This document shows positions 16,107-24,235 of a stretch of DNA of 64,000 nucleotides, piece by piece (position 1 is the stretch's first letter; every line of letters begins with the position of its first letter). The notes under the pieces are model-generated. The model was given only the letters and a program-made list of their open reading frames with translations, was not told the DNA's origin and did not search any database. Origin of the DNA: Paraburkholderia ginsengiterrae (lineage in GTDB: Bacteria > Pseudomonadota > Gammaproteobacteria > Burkholderiales > Burkholderiaceae). The position numbers were made by a program, and so were the translations under genes. The stretch is from NCBI RefSeq assembly GCF_001645125.1, contig NZ_LXKA01000265.1:21480-85479 (forward strand), given 5' to 3'.

Positions 16107-17467
16107 TGAGCCAGTTCATCTCGACGCGCGCCGCTACGTCGGTGGATTGGCAGCGGCACTTCACGTCGCTCGCCGAGGCTATCGAGCGTTTGCAGCAGGG
16201 GAGTGAAATCACGCTCAGTTCGTTTGCCGGCGAGCAGTCCGATTTCATCCGCTTCAATGCGGGCAAGGTGCGGCAGACCGGCAGCGTGGCGCAGGGCAAG
16301 TTGACCTTGCGTTTGATCGACGGCGCACGTCAGGCTTATTCCACACTTACCGTGTGCGGCGATCTGCAACAGGACCTCGACGAGGTGCGCGCCGCGCTCG
16401 CCACGTTGCGTGACGGATTGCGCGATGCAGCGGACGATCCGCATCTGCTGTTCGACACGTCGAAATGGGAGCGCACCACGCAGCGCTCCGGCAAGTTGCC
16501 GGACCCCGAGAGCCTCACGCGCGTCGTCGCGGAATGTGCGCGAGGCCTCGATTTCGTGGGCTTTTACGCCGGCGGCACGATTGTGCGCGGCTTTGCCTCG
16601 ACGAGCGGCAGCCGCGGCTGGTACGAGGTGGACAACTTCAATTTCAGCTGGTCGCTGTACGACCCAAGCGGCCGCGCCATCAAAACGAGCTATGCCGGCG
16701 ACGACTGGAGCGACACGGTATTCGCGCGCAAAGTCGAGCAGGCCGCTGCGCGGCTCGCGGTGCTCGCACGCACGCCGCGCGCGTTGGCGCCGGGGCGTTA
16801 CCGTTCGTATCTGGCACCCGCCGCGCTCTCGGAACTGCTCGGCGTTGCGGCATGGAGCGGCTTTTCCGCGCGGGCCCAGGCGAGTTCGCGCAGCGAGTTG
16901 TACAAGCTGCATGTGGGAGAAATCGTAGTCGACCCGCGCGTGACGATCAGCGAAGATCTGACACTCGGCATCACCCCCGGCTTCAACGACGACGGCTATC
17001 TGCGCGAAAGCGTTCCACTGATCGAAGCCGGCCGCAGCGCCGAGCGCCTCACCAATGCGCGCAGCGCGCGCGAGTACGGCTTGACGCCGAATGGCGCGCT
17101 GGCAAGCGAGTCGCCGGCCGCGCTGTCCATGCTCGCGGGCGATCTGCCGGAAGAAGAGATACTGGCGAAACTCGGTACCGGCCTTTATATCGGCAACCTC
17201 TGGTACGTGAACTTCTCTGACCGGATGAATTGCCGCCTCACCGGCATGACGCGTTTCGCGACCTTCTGGGTCGAGAACGGCGAGATCGTCGCACCGCTCG
17301 AAGCCATGCGTTTCGACGACAGCCTGTACAGGTTGCTCGGCAGCGAACTGGAACAACTCGGCGCACAAGCCGAACTGCTATTGAGCGACTCGACATGGGG
17401 CGAGCGTGCCACGGGTGGCATGCAATTGCCCGGCATTCTGGTGAGGTCGTTCGAATTGACGTTATGA
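16103..17467 (+). CDS. pmbA: TldE/PmbA-type protease subunit
   Basis: Partner of TldD, without the HEXXXH motif, as expected for the TldE/PmbA half of the complex. The 454-residue product shows family features such as the FIRFNAGKVRQTGSVAQG start, GFYAGGTIVRGFASTSG, a region of GLYIGNLWYVNFSDRM and the C-terminal GGMQLPGILVRSFELTL. Two ATG codons (16103 and 16106) follow a CGGAGGC ribosome site; the first overlaps the tldD stop. The pair sits inside the Yej-GNAT-RND run, which suggests that imported peptides are its substrates; that is an inference. Confidence 0.88.
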   Translation: MMSQFISTRAATSVDWQRHFTSLAEAIERLQQGSEITLSSFAGEQSDFIRFNAGKVRQTGSVAQGKLTLRLIDGARQAYSTLTVCGDLQQDLDEVRAALATLRDGLRDAADDPHLLFDTSKWERTTQRSGKLPDPESLTRVVAECARGLDFVGFYAGGTIVRGFASTSGSRGWYEVDNFNFSWSLYDPSGRAIKTSYAGDDWSDTVFARKVEQAAARLAVLARTPRALAPGRYRSYLAPAALSELLGVAAWSGFSARAQASSRSELYKLHVGEIVVDPRVTISEDLTLGITPGFNDDGYLRESVPLIEAGRSAERLTNARSAREYGLTPNGALASESPAALSMLAGDLPEEEILAKLGTGLYIGNLWYVNFSDRMNCRLTGMTRFATFWVENGEIVAPLEAMRFDDSLYRLLGSELEQLGAQAELLLSDSTWGERATGGMQLPGILVRSFELTL

Positions 17468-17471
17468 GCCT

Positions 17472-18053
17472 ATGGATCGATACGAAAATACCAAGCCGGA
17501 ATCTGAGAGCTTGCCCGAGGGACTGACACTGCGTACGTTGCACGTGTCGGACGCAGAGCAATACCACGCCTTGCATGAGTTGCCGATGGTGGTGAACGGC
17601 AATCCGCACGTGCCGTTTCGGCCGATTGCCAGCACACGCGAGTACATCGAGAAACTCGCGCCCCCGGAAATCGCGTTGGTGGCAACGATCGGCGATACGC
17701 TGGTCGGCGCCGCGGAGCTCACCCCTTTCAAGGGGCGCCGTGCGCATGCCGCATCGCTTGGCCTTGGCGTGCACGACGCATGGCACCGGCGCGGCATCGG
17801 CCGTGCGTTGATGGCCGAACTGATCGATCTGGCGGACAACTGGCTCGGTCTGCGCCGTCTCGAACTCCACGTCTTCACGGATAACCACGCGGCGCTCGCG
17901 CTATACCGCAAGTTCGGCTTCGAGATCGAAGCGCACCAGCGTGGCGCGGCGTTGCGCCGCGGCGTGCTGATCGACTGCTATTTCATGGCGCGGCTGCGTG
18001 AAGCTGCGCCGTGGATGTCGCCGCCTTCGGCAACCCATCTTGCAGCGGAATAG
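17472..18053 (+). CDS. GNAT-family N-acetyltransferase, YhhY-like (first of two)
   Basis: A 193-residue acetyl-CoA-dependent transferase. The acetyl-CoA pyrophosphate loop is in GVHDAWHRRGIGRALMAELI (Q/RxxGxG/A type), followed by the LYRKFGFEIEAHQRGAALR end and MARL. The layout resembles E. coli YhhY, which acetylates small amino compounds. It starts four bases after pmbA, so it is in the operon. The next gene is a clear paralogue. Related GNAT enzymes (RimL, the C-terminal domain of MccE) inactivate processed microcin C by acetylating its amino group, which makes this neighbour of a Yej transporter interesting. The true substrate is unknown. Confidence 0.85.
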   Translation: MDRYENTKPESESLPEGLTLRTLHVSDAEQYHALHELPMVVNGNPHVPFRPIASTREYIEKLAPPEIALVATIGDTLVGAAELTPFKGRRAHAASLGLGVHDAWHRRGIGRALMAELIDLADNWLGLRRLELHVFTDNHAALALYRKFGFEIEAHQRGAALRRGVLIDCYFMARLREAAPWMSPPSATHLAAE

Positions 18054-18057
18054 GACC

Positions 18058-18606
18058 ATGAACGCAGAAACGTTGCCAGACGGCCTTGCGCTCGACAATC
18101 GTATTACGGTTCGAGCCCTCGAATCGTCCGACATGGACGCCTTCGCCGAAATCATGAGCCTGCCCGGCGTGCGGCGCGGCACGCTGTCGCTCGGCTACCG
18201 CAACCCCGTTCAGCTCAAGGCGTGGTGCGAACAGCGCCTCAAGCACGGCGTGAGCGTCTGCGCGACCATTGGCGGACGCATGGTCGGCCACGCCGGGCTG
18301 GGGATTCACGAGCGGAGCCGCGCGCACGGCGCGGATTTAGGCGTGGCGGTGCACGACGCGTATCACGGGCGAGGTGTCGGCTCTGCGCTTCTGCAAGCAC
18401 TGATCGATTGCGCCGATGCGTCGCTCGGCTTGCGCCGAATCGAGCTCACGGTCTTTATCGACAATGAGCCGGCCATTGCGCTGTATCGCAAGTTCGGCTT
18501 TGTCGAAGAAGGACGCTCGCGCGGTTTTGCCATGCGCGACGGCGTGCTGGCGGACTGCTTGCATATGGCCCGCCTGGTCGATGCGCCGCGGCTCCAGACA
18601 AACTGA
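18058..18606 (+). CDS. GNAT-family N-acetyltransferase, YhhY-like (second of two)
   Basis: This 182-residue protein is a tandem paralogue of the preceding acetyltransferase. Shared features are LALDNRITVRALESSDMDAF at the start, GVAVHDAYHGRGVGSALLQA as the acetyl-CoA loop, then GLRRIELTVFIDNEPAIALY, RKFGFVEEGRSRGFAMR and MARLV. ATG 18058 lies four bases after the previous stop and is preferred over an in-frame ATG at 17998 inside the upstream gene. Retention of two diverged copies suggests two substrates or a heteromeric enzyme. Confidence 0.85.
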   Translation: MNAETLPDGLALDNRITVRALESSDMDAFAEIMSLPGVRRGTLSLGYRNPVQLKAWCEQRLKHGVSVCATIGGRMVGHAGLGIHERSRAHGADLGVAVHDAYHGRGVGSALLQALIDCADASLGLRRIELTVFIDNEPAIALYRKFGFVEEGRSRGFAMRDGVLADCLHMARLVDAPRLQTN

Positions 18607-18619
18607 ACGGATGATCTGA

Positions 18620-21600
18620 GTGCCATTTTTCTTCATCGACCGCCCGGTCTTTGCCTGGATCGTCGCGCTCGCCATTGTCGTGGCGGGCGCGCTGGCTATT
18701 CCGCAACTGCCGGTGGCGCAGTATCCGCGCCTCGCGCCACCGCGCATCGTGATTTCCACCACGTATCCAGGGGCGTCGACCGAAGTGGTGGATGCCAACG
18801 TCGGCAGCATTATCGAGGAGAGTCTCGATGGCGCCGACAATATGCTGTACTACGAAACAACCAGCGACAACCTCGGCGAACTTGAAATCGACGCGACGTT
18901 CGCGCCCGGCACCAATCCCGATCTCGCGCTGGTCGACATCCAGAACCGCCTCAAGCAGGTCGAGTCGCGTTTGCCGCAGCAGGTCGTGCAGCAGGGCATC
19001 ACGGTCTTCAAGGCGGCCAACACGTTCCTGATGCTGGTCGCGCTCACCTCGACTGATGGCTCGCGCGATTCCGTGCAATTGAGCGACTATCTGAGCCGCT
19101 ATGTGTTGCGAGAACTGAAGCGGGCGCCGGGCGTCGGCGCGGCCGAACTGTGGGACGCCGACGAGGCGCTGCGCATCTGGCTCGACCCGATGAAGTTGCG
19201 CGAATACAACCTCGGCGCGGCCGACGTGAACGCCGCCATCGCCGCGCAGAACGCCACCGTCACGGCGGGCACGCTGGGCGATGCGCCGTTCGTGCCGGGG
19301 CAGCAATTGACCGCGTCGGTGAGCGTGAAGGGCCAGCTCATCTCGCCGGAGGAGTTCGGCCAGATCGTGCTGAAAGCGCTGCCGGACGGTTCGGCCGTGC
19401 GCTTGCGCGACGTCGCGCGGGTCGAACTTGGGCGCGACAATTACTCATTTTATTCGCGCCTGAACGGCAAGGCGGCGGCCACGGTCGGCATTCAGCTCGG
19501 GCCGCGCGGCAATGCGCTCGAAACGTCGAATGCGATTCGCGCGCGGTTGGCCGAGTTGTCGAAAGGACTGCCGCCGGGCGTGTCCGTTGAAATCCCCTTC
19601 GATAACGCGCATTTCGTGCAGATCGCCATTCGTGAAGTGCTGGTCACGCTCGCGGAGGCGGTCGTGCTGGTGTTCTTCGTGATGTGGCTGTTCCTGCGCG
19701 ACCTGCGCTACACGCTGGTGCCGACTGTCGTGATTCCCGTCACGCTGATGGGCGCGTTTCTCGCCATGTATGTATGCGGGCTGTCGATCAACGTGTTCAC
19801 GATGTTCGGACTCGTGCTCGCCATCGGGATTCTCGTCGACGATGCGATCGTGGTGGTGGAGAGCGTGCATCGCGTGATGGAAGAGGAGGGCCTGCCGCCG
19901 CGCGAGGCCACTCGCAAGGCGATGACGCAGATCGGCGGCGCGATTGTCGGCGTGACCGCGGTGCTCACCGCCGTGTTCGTGCCCATGGCCTTCTTTCCCG
20001 GCGGCGTGGGCGGCATCTACCGGCAATTCGCGGTGGCGATGATTGCGTCGATGCTGGTGTCGTCGTTCATGGCCTTGTCGTTGACGCCTGCGTTGTGCGC
20101 GAATCTGCTGAAAGCGCACACGCATTCGGTACGTGAACGCGATGCGCGCCGGGGCGTGTTGGGTTTCGCGGCGCGCGCGGCAAGCCGTTTCACCTCCGGC
20201 TTCGATCACGCCGCGCGTGGCTATCGCGGCATGACCGCGCGCACGCTGCGCCGCATCGGCCCAATGCTGGCGGTCTACGCCGTGCTGGTGGGCGTGTGCG
20301 GTGTGCTCTACTGGCAGATGCCCGGCGGGTTTCTGCCGAGCGAAGATGAAGGCCAATTGCAGGTCATGATGCAGTTGCCGGCGGGCGCCACGCAGGCGCG
20401 TTCCCAGGCCGTGGTGCAACGCGTGGAAAAGATTCTGCACATGGAGCCTGCCATCGCCAATGTGACGAGTGTGGTCGGCTGGAGTTTCGCCGGCAGCGGT
20501 CAGAACGTGGCCATGTGTTTCGTCGAACTGAAAGACTGGGGCAAGCGCGACACTGACGCGCAGGCCCTGCGCGACCGGCTCAACGAGCAGTTCGAGAAGA
20601 TCATCGAGGGCGACGTGGAGGCGCAACTGCCGCCGTCGGTGCCGGGTATCGGCCATTCGGACGGTTTCGTGTTCCGCCTGGAAGATCGCGGCGGCGTGGG
20701 GCTCGCTGCGCTGAAGGCCGCACGCGAGCAATTGTTCACGCAGGCCAAAGCGAGTCCGGTGCTGACCTCCGTGCACTCCGAAGACCTGCCAGACGCGCCG
20801 CGCGTCGAACTGACCATCGACCGCGCGAAAGCGTATGCGCTCGGCGTGCCGTTCGAACGTATCGCCGACGTGCTCGGCAGCACCTTCGGATCGACCTATA
20901 TCGACGATTTCCCGACCGGTGGCCGCATGCGCCGCGTGGTGATCGCCGCCGACGCCGCCACGCGCATGACCGACGACGATCTGCTGAAGCTCGCCGTGCC
21001 CAATACCAGCGGCGGCATGGTGCCGCTTTCGGCGATCGCGGCGCGCAAGTGGACCATCGGTCCGGTGATGCTGACGCGCTACAACGGCTATCCGTCGCTC
21101 GACGTGAGCGGCCACGCGGCGCCGGGCTACAGTTCGGGCGCGGCTATGGCGGAAATGGAGCGACTTGCCGCTTCGTTGCCGGTCGGCGTCCAGTATGACT
21201 GGGTCGACGCCGCACGCGAGGAAACCGCGGCGGCGAAGCTCACGCCGCTCCTGATCGGCCTCTCGCTGCTGGCCGTGTTCATGGCGCTGGCCGCGCTGTA
21301 CGAGAGCTGGACCATCCCGCTCGCGGTGCTGATGGTCGTGCCGCTCGGTGTGATCGGTGCGGTCGCCGCGGTGCTCCTACGCGGCATGCCCAACGACGTG
21401 TACTTCAAGGTCGGCATGATCACGGTGATCGGTCTCGCGGCGAAGAACGCGATTCTGATCGTCGAGTTCGCGCGCGATCTGTACCGGCGCGGCCTGCCGT
21501 TGACGCGCGCGGTGACCGAAGCCGCGGGTGCGCGTTTCCGCCCGATCGTGATGACCTCGGCGGCGTTTCTGCTCGGCGTCGTGCCGCTCGTGGTGTCGAG

Positions 21601-21826
21601 CGGCGCCGGCGCGGAAAGCCGGCGCTCGATCGGCACTGGCGTCTTCGGCGGCGTGCTGGCGGCCACGCTGTTCGGGCTGGTGTTCGCGCCGGTCGCGTTC
21701 CACGCGGTCGCTTCGCTCACGCACGGCCGGCGGCGGCTGGCCGAACTGCGCCGCAAGCGCGACGCGCGGCGGGCCCGCCGTGCCGAGGTCGAAACCGCGT
21801 CGTTCGACGAATCGCCGATGGCATGA
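18620..21826 (+). CDS. RND-family efflux transporter, inner-membrane pump (HAE1 type)
   Basis: A 1068-residue AcrB/MexB-like proton-driven drug pump. It starts MPFFFIDRPVFAWIVALAIV as usual. The proton-relay aspartates are present at residues 407-408 in AIGILVDDAIVVVESVHR, and the partner lysine at 942 in GLAAKNAILIVEFARDLY. Two large periplasmic loops and twelve helices fit the full length. GTG 18620 is the likely start, 13 bases after the GNAT gene, with only a weak ribosome site. No periplasmic adaptor (MFP) or outer-membrane channel gene is adjacent, so it must borrow partners or work alone. A hairpin terminator follows. Confidence 0.9.
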   Translation: MPFFFIDRPVFAWIVALAIVVAGALAIPQLPVAQYPRLAPPRIVISTTYPGASTEVVDANVGSIIEESLDGADNMLYYETTSDNLGELEIDATFAPGTNPDLALVDIQNRLKQVESRLPQQVVQQGITVFKAANTFLMLVALTSTDGSRDSVQLSDYLSRYVLRELKRAPGVGAAELWDADEALRIWLDPMKLREYNLGAADVNAAIAAQNATVTAGTLGDAPFVPGQQLTASVSVKGQLISPEEFGQIVLKALPDGSAVRLRDVARVELGRDNYSFYSRLNGKAAATVGIQLGPRGNALETSNAIRARLAELSKGLPPGVSVEIPFDNAHFVQIAIREVLVTLAEAVVLVFFVMWLFLRDLRYTLVPTVVIPVTLMGAFLAMYVCGLSINVFTMFGLVLAIGILVDDAIVVVESVHRVMEEEGLPPREATRKAMTQIGGAIVGVTAVLTAVFVPMAFFPGGVGGIYRQFAVAMIASMLVSSFMALSLTPALCANLLKAHTHSVRERDARRGVLGFAARAASRFTSGFDHAARGYRGMTARTLRRIGPMLAVYAVLVGVCGVLYWQMPGGFLPSEDEGQLQVMMQLPAGATQARSQAVVQRVEKILHMEPAIANVTSVVGWSFAGSGQNVAMCFVELKDWGKRDTDAQALRDRLNEQFEKIIEGDVEAQLPPSVPGIGHSDGFVFRLEDRGGVGLAALKAAREQLFTQAKASPVLTSVHSEDLPDAPRVELTIDRAKAYALGVPFERIADVLGSTFGSTYIDDFPTGGRMRRVVIAADAATRMTDDDLLKLAVPNTSGGMVPLSAIAARKWTIGPVMLTRYNGYPSLDVSGHAAPGYSSGAAMAEMERLAASLPVGVQYDWVDAAREETAAAKLTPLLIGLSLLAVFMALAALYESWTIPLAVLMVVPLGVIGAVAAVLLRGMPNDVYFKVGMITVIGLAAKNAILIVEFARDLYRRGLPLTRAVTEAAGARFRPIVMTSAAFLLGVVPLVVSSGAGAESRRSIGTGVFGGVLAATLFGLVFAPVAFHAVASLTHGRRRLAELRRKRDARRARRAEVETASFDESPMA

Positions 21827-21868
21827 CGGCGCAGCGCCGCCGTCACGCTCAACCGGCGGGCTGATTCG

Positions 21869-21901
21869 CCGCTTGAGCGGGGACGCCGCTCAAGCGGTTA
21901 T
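21869..21901 (+). terminator. Hairpin terminator after the RND gene
   Basis: A perfect 12-bp stem, CCGCTTGAGCGG (21869-21880) with CCGCTCAAGCGG (21886-21897), has a five-base loop and is followed by TTATTAAAT. A smaller 8-bp stem (21824-21831 with 21838-21845) overlaps the stop codon. Together they end the Yej-TldD-RND unit. Confidence 0.75.
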
Positions 21902-22527
21902 TAAATCGTCTGATCTTTAAATCCGGTCGCACCAGACGACCGGTTAAGTCATACAAATAAAAACCTGATGTTTCAATATAGAAACATTTTTCAAATGTTC
22001 GAGAAATGCGATTCGAAATTGTTAATTTGAATTGGCTCGATAAATCGCAATGAAATTGCATTGGATGAACAGATAAATTCCCGGTTTGCGAATAAAAGGT
22101 CTATTGATCGGTCATTATCCGGGAGGTTCGAAGTTCAAGTTTGAAACACTTTCGACACCAGTTCGGCTTACGATTCTCACAAACCGGGACTCATCCCGGC
22201 GCATTTGACTGACCCGCTGGAACGCTTCAGGATTGAGGCTGCACAACGGTTTGCGGATTGTATCCGAGAGTGCTTCCGGTATGAATTGCCGTTTCACCAC
22301 ACTTGTCGCGTGTTGCCATGTGAAACGCGCTATATCGGTTTTCTTCATACCTTGCATTTCTTGACGAAAACTTCTTTTTTCAAATTTACTATAGCGAAGC
22401 ATTCCGTTAGCATCACACATAATACGTTAAGTGGCGGGTCGGAGAAATCTGCCGCGATAATCCAATCCGTTCATGTCGGCTGCTAACGGGAAACGGGGCT
22501 CACAACGTACGACATTAGGGAAAGATC
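21902..22527 (+). other. AT-rich intergenic region before the GlxA-like regulator
   Basis: About 600 bases with a markedly lower GC content than the surroundings, including many A/T runs at 21950-22090. Short open frames occur on both strands, but their codon use does not look like the neighbours and none matches a known family. It probably holds the promoter of the downstream regulator. It could also be a scar of transferred DNA; no repeat or attachment site was recognised. Confidence 0.5.
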
Positions 22528-23523
22528 ATGCCGCACACGCACCTTGATACTGCGAGGATCACCTGGTTACATACGCCGACGCTGAATATGCTCAGTGCAA
22601 AGCGGCGCATCGGCGTGTTGCTGTTCGACGGATTCTGGCTGCTCGGCCCGGGCACGGTGGTCGAGATGTTCCAGACGGCCAACGAACTGTCGGGATCGCG
22701 AGCCGGTGACGAACAGCCTTACGAAGTGCAGTTCCTTTCGATAGACGGCGGCAGCATCGCCAGCTCCTCTTCAGCTCGTATCTGGACCGACCGCATCGAC
22801 ACGCGCTTTGGCGGCGGTTTCGACGTGCTGTACATTGCCGGCGGCTACGGCGCACATGCGGCCGCGCGCGACGAACGGCTGCTCGGCTGGCTGCGCTCGG
22901 TGCGCTCGCGCACCCGGGCAGTCGAAGCGATCTGCGAAGGCCGGCTTGTGTTGGAGGCCGCTTGCCCGACCACACTCGATAGTCTGCAGGTCAGCCGTTA
23001 TCCCAGCAGTGTCGCGAACGAAGTCGCGCTGAGTGCGGCCGACGAGCGCAACGATTGCGCACGCAGCGCGCTGATGGTCATCAAGCGCGATCTCGGTGCC
23101 GAGATCGCCCGTAGCGTCGCCGACCGCGTGATGCCAGGCATGGCCGCCACATGGGTCCCGCTGCCGGCGGAAGGCGGCACGCTCAGCGTGGCCGAGAAGA
23201 TCCGCGCCGCGGCTCACTGGATGGAAGTCAACAGCGACCGGTCGATTTCGGTAGCCGACGCCGCGCAGGTGGCGGCCATGAGCGAGCGCAATTTCCTGCG
23301 GCGCTTCAAGCATGAAATGCGGGTCACGCCGTCGGATTACCTGCTGCAGGTCCGGCTGCGTGTGGCCTGCAACTTCCTCACCGAAACCGAGTTGCCGGTG
23401 GACAAGATCGCACGCCGCAGCGGCACGGGTAACGGCGATCGTCTCGCGAAGATCTTCCGCAAGCACATGGCGCAGTCGCCCACGGAATATCGCGCGCGCA
23501 GCCGGCAGGCCGCGCAGACGTAG
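22528..23523 (+). CDS. GlxA-type transcriptional regulator (DJ-1/PfpI domain plus AraC HTH)
   Basis: A 331-residue two-domain regulator. Residues about 28-190 form a class I glutamine-amidotransferase-like domain (RIGVLLFDGFWLLGPGTVVE, LYIAGGYGAHAA, AICEGRLVLEAA with the nucleophile-like Cys). Residues about 228-325 form an AraC DNA-binding domain (RSISVADAAQVAAMSERNFL, RRFKHEMRVTPSDYLLQVRL, then the second helix-turn-helix). GlxA-like proteins usually control amine, carnitine or betaine metabolism, but no target is obvious here. The start has AGGGAAAG upstream. It stands alone and is followed by a likely terminator. Confidence 0.88.
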   Translation: MPHTHLDTARITWLHTPTLNMLSAKRRIGVLLFDGFWLLGPGTVVEMFQTANELSGSRAGDEQPYEVQFLSIDGGSIASSSSARIWTDRIDTRFGGGFDVLYIAGGYGAHAAARDERLLGWLRSVRSRTRAVEAICEGRLVLEAACPTTLDSLQVSRYPSSVANEVALSAADERNDCARSALMVIKRDLGAEIARSVADRVMPGMAATWVPLPAEGGTLSVAEKIRAAAHWMEVNSDRSISVADAAQVAAMSERNFLRRFKHEMRVTPSDYLLQVRLRVACNFLTETELPVDKIARRSGTGNGDRLAKIFRKHMAQSPTEYRARSRQAAQT

Positions 23524-23526
23524 CAT

Positions 23527-23566
23527 CCGCGCGGGCGCCCGTGGCGACGGCGGCGCGCTTTTTTTG
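23527..23566 (+). terminator. Likely terminator after the GlxA-like gene
   Basis: A GC-rich imperfect stem (about 23529-23539 with 23549-23558) is followed directly by seven to eight Ts (23559-23565). Pairing contains mismatches, so the call rests mainly on the T run and position. Confidence 0.5.
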
Positions 23567-23577
23567 ACAGCTGGAAG

Positions 23578-23595
23578 CGGCCGCCGCGGCGGCCG
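23578..23595. repeat. Perfect 18-bp GC palindrome
   Basis: CGGCCGCCGCGGCGGCCG reads the same on both strands. It lies between the terminator of the GlxA-like gene and the start of the epimerase gene, close enough to be an operator or part of a second hairpin. Confidence 0.5.
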
Positions 23596-23624
23596 TGTTG
23601 GCGTCTGGCAGGCTTCATACGAGC

Positions 23625-24185
23625 ATGACGGCAATGGGCAACAAGGTGATCGCGACGGCGCTGCCGGAGGTGAAGCTCATCGAGCCCGAGGTCTTCTGCG
23701 ACGAATTTGGCTTCTGCTTCGAAAGCTTTAGCGCGGACGAGTTTGTCGACGACATCGCGCAAAGTTATCAGTTCGTGCAAGACCGCCATTCGCGTTCCGT
23801 GCGCGGCGTGCTGCGCGAGCTGCACTATCAGGTGCAGCGTCCCCAGGGCCGGCTCATGCGGGTCGTGGTGGGCGAGGTGTTCAGCGTTGCCGTGGACGTG
23901 CGGCTCAACTCGCCGAATTTCGGCAAGTGGTGCGGCGCATATCTGAGCGCGGCCAATCATCAGCAGATCTGGGTGCCGCCGGGCTTCGCGCACGGCTTCG
24001 TGGTGCTGTCCAACTTTGCCGAGTGCCTGTGGAAGACCACGGAGTACTGGTTTCCCGAACTCGAGCGCTGCATCTTGTGGTGCGATCCCGACATCGGCAT
24101 TGAGTGGCCGATCGATTTCGAGCCTTCTCTGGGCGCGAAGGACGCCGCGGGGCGGCGTCTCTATGAAGCGGAAAACCTCGCCTGA
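23625..24185 (+). CDS. RmlC-like dTDP-sugar 3,5-epimerase family protein
   Basis: A 186-residue cupin protein resembling dTDP-4-dehydrorhamnose 3,5-epimerase. Family motifs are visible: SVRGVLRELHYQVQRPQGRL with the catalytic-type His, VVGEVFSVAVDVRLNSPNFG, WVPPGFAHGFVVLSNFAECL and ERCILWCDPDIGIEWP. The enzyme would act on dTDP-4-keto-6-deoxyglucose for rhamnose-type sugar synthesis. The usual RGLHYQ is altered to GVLRELHYQ, and no rmlA, B or D gene is near, so the substrate may differ. ATG 23625 is chosen over GTG 23595 because the latter lies in a palindrome; ribosome sites are weak for all starts. Confidence 0.75.
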   Translation: MTAMGNKVIATALPEVKLIEPEVFCDEFGFCFESFSADEFVDDIAQSYQFVQDRHSRSVRGVLRELHYQVQRPQGRLMRVVVGEVFSVAVDVRLNSPNFGKWCGAYLSAANHQQIWVPPGFAHGFVVLSNFAECLWKTTEYWFPELERCILWCDPDIGIEWPIDFEPSLGAKDAAGRRLYEAENLA

Positions 24186-24235
24186 GCGTAATGACTCGCG
24201 GCGCCGCCGCGTTGCGCCTAGCGGCGCGATGCCGC

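Noticed and set aside
19445-21115. A 556-codon - strand open frame opposite the RND pump
   Set aside because: Shadow of the pump coding strand; product is His/Arg/Gln-rich with no recognisable fold.
22115-22420. A 101-codon - strand frame in the AT-rich gap
   Set aside because: Codon use does not resemble the neighbours, there is no good ribosome site, and the product matches no family I know.
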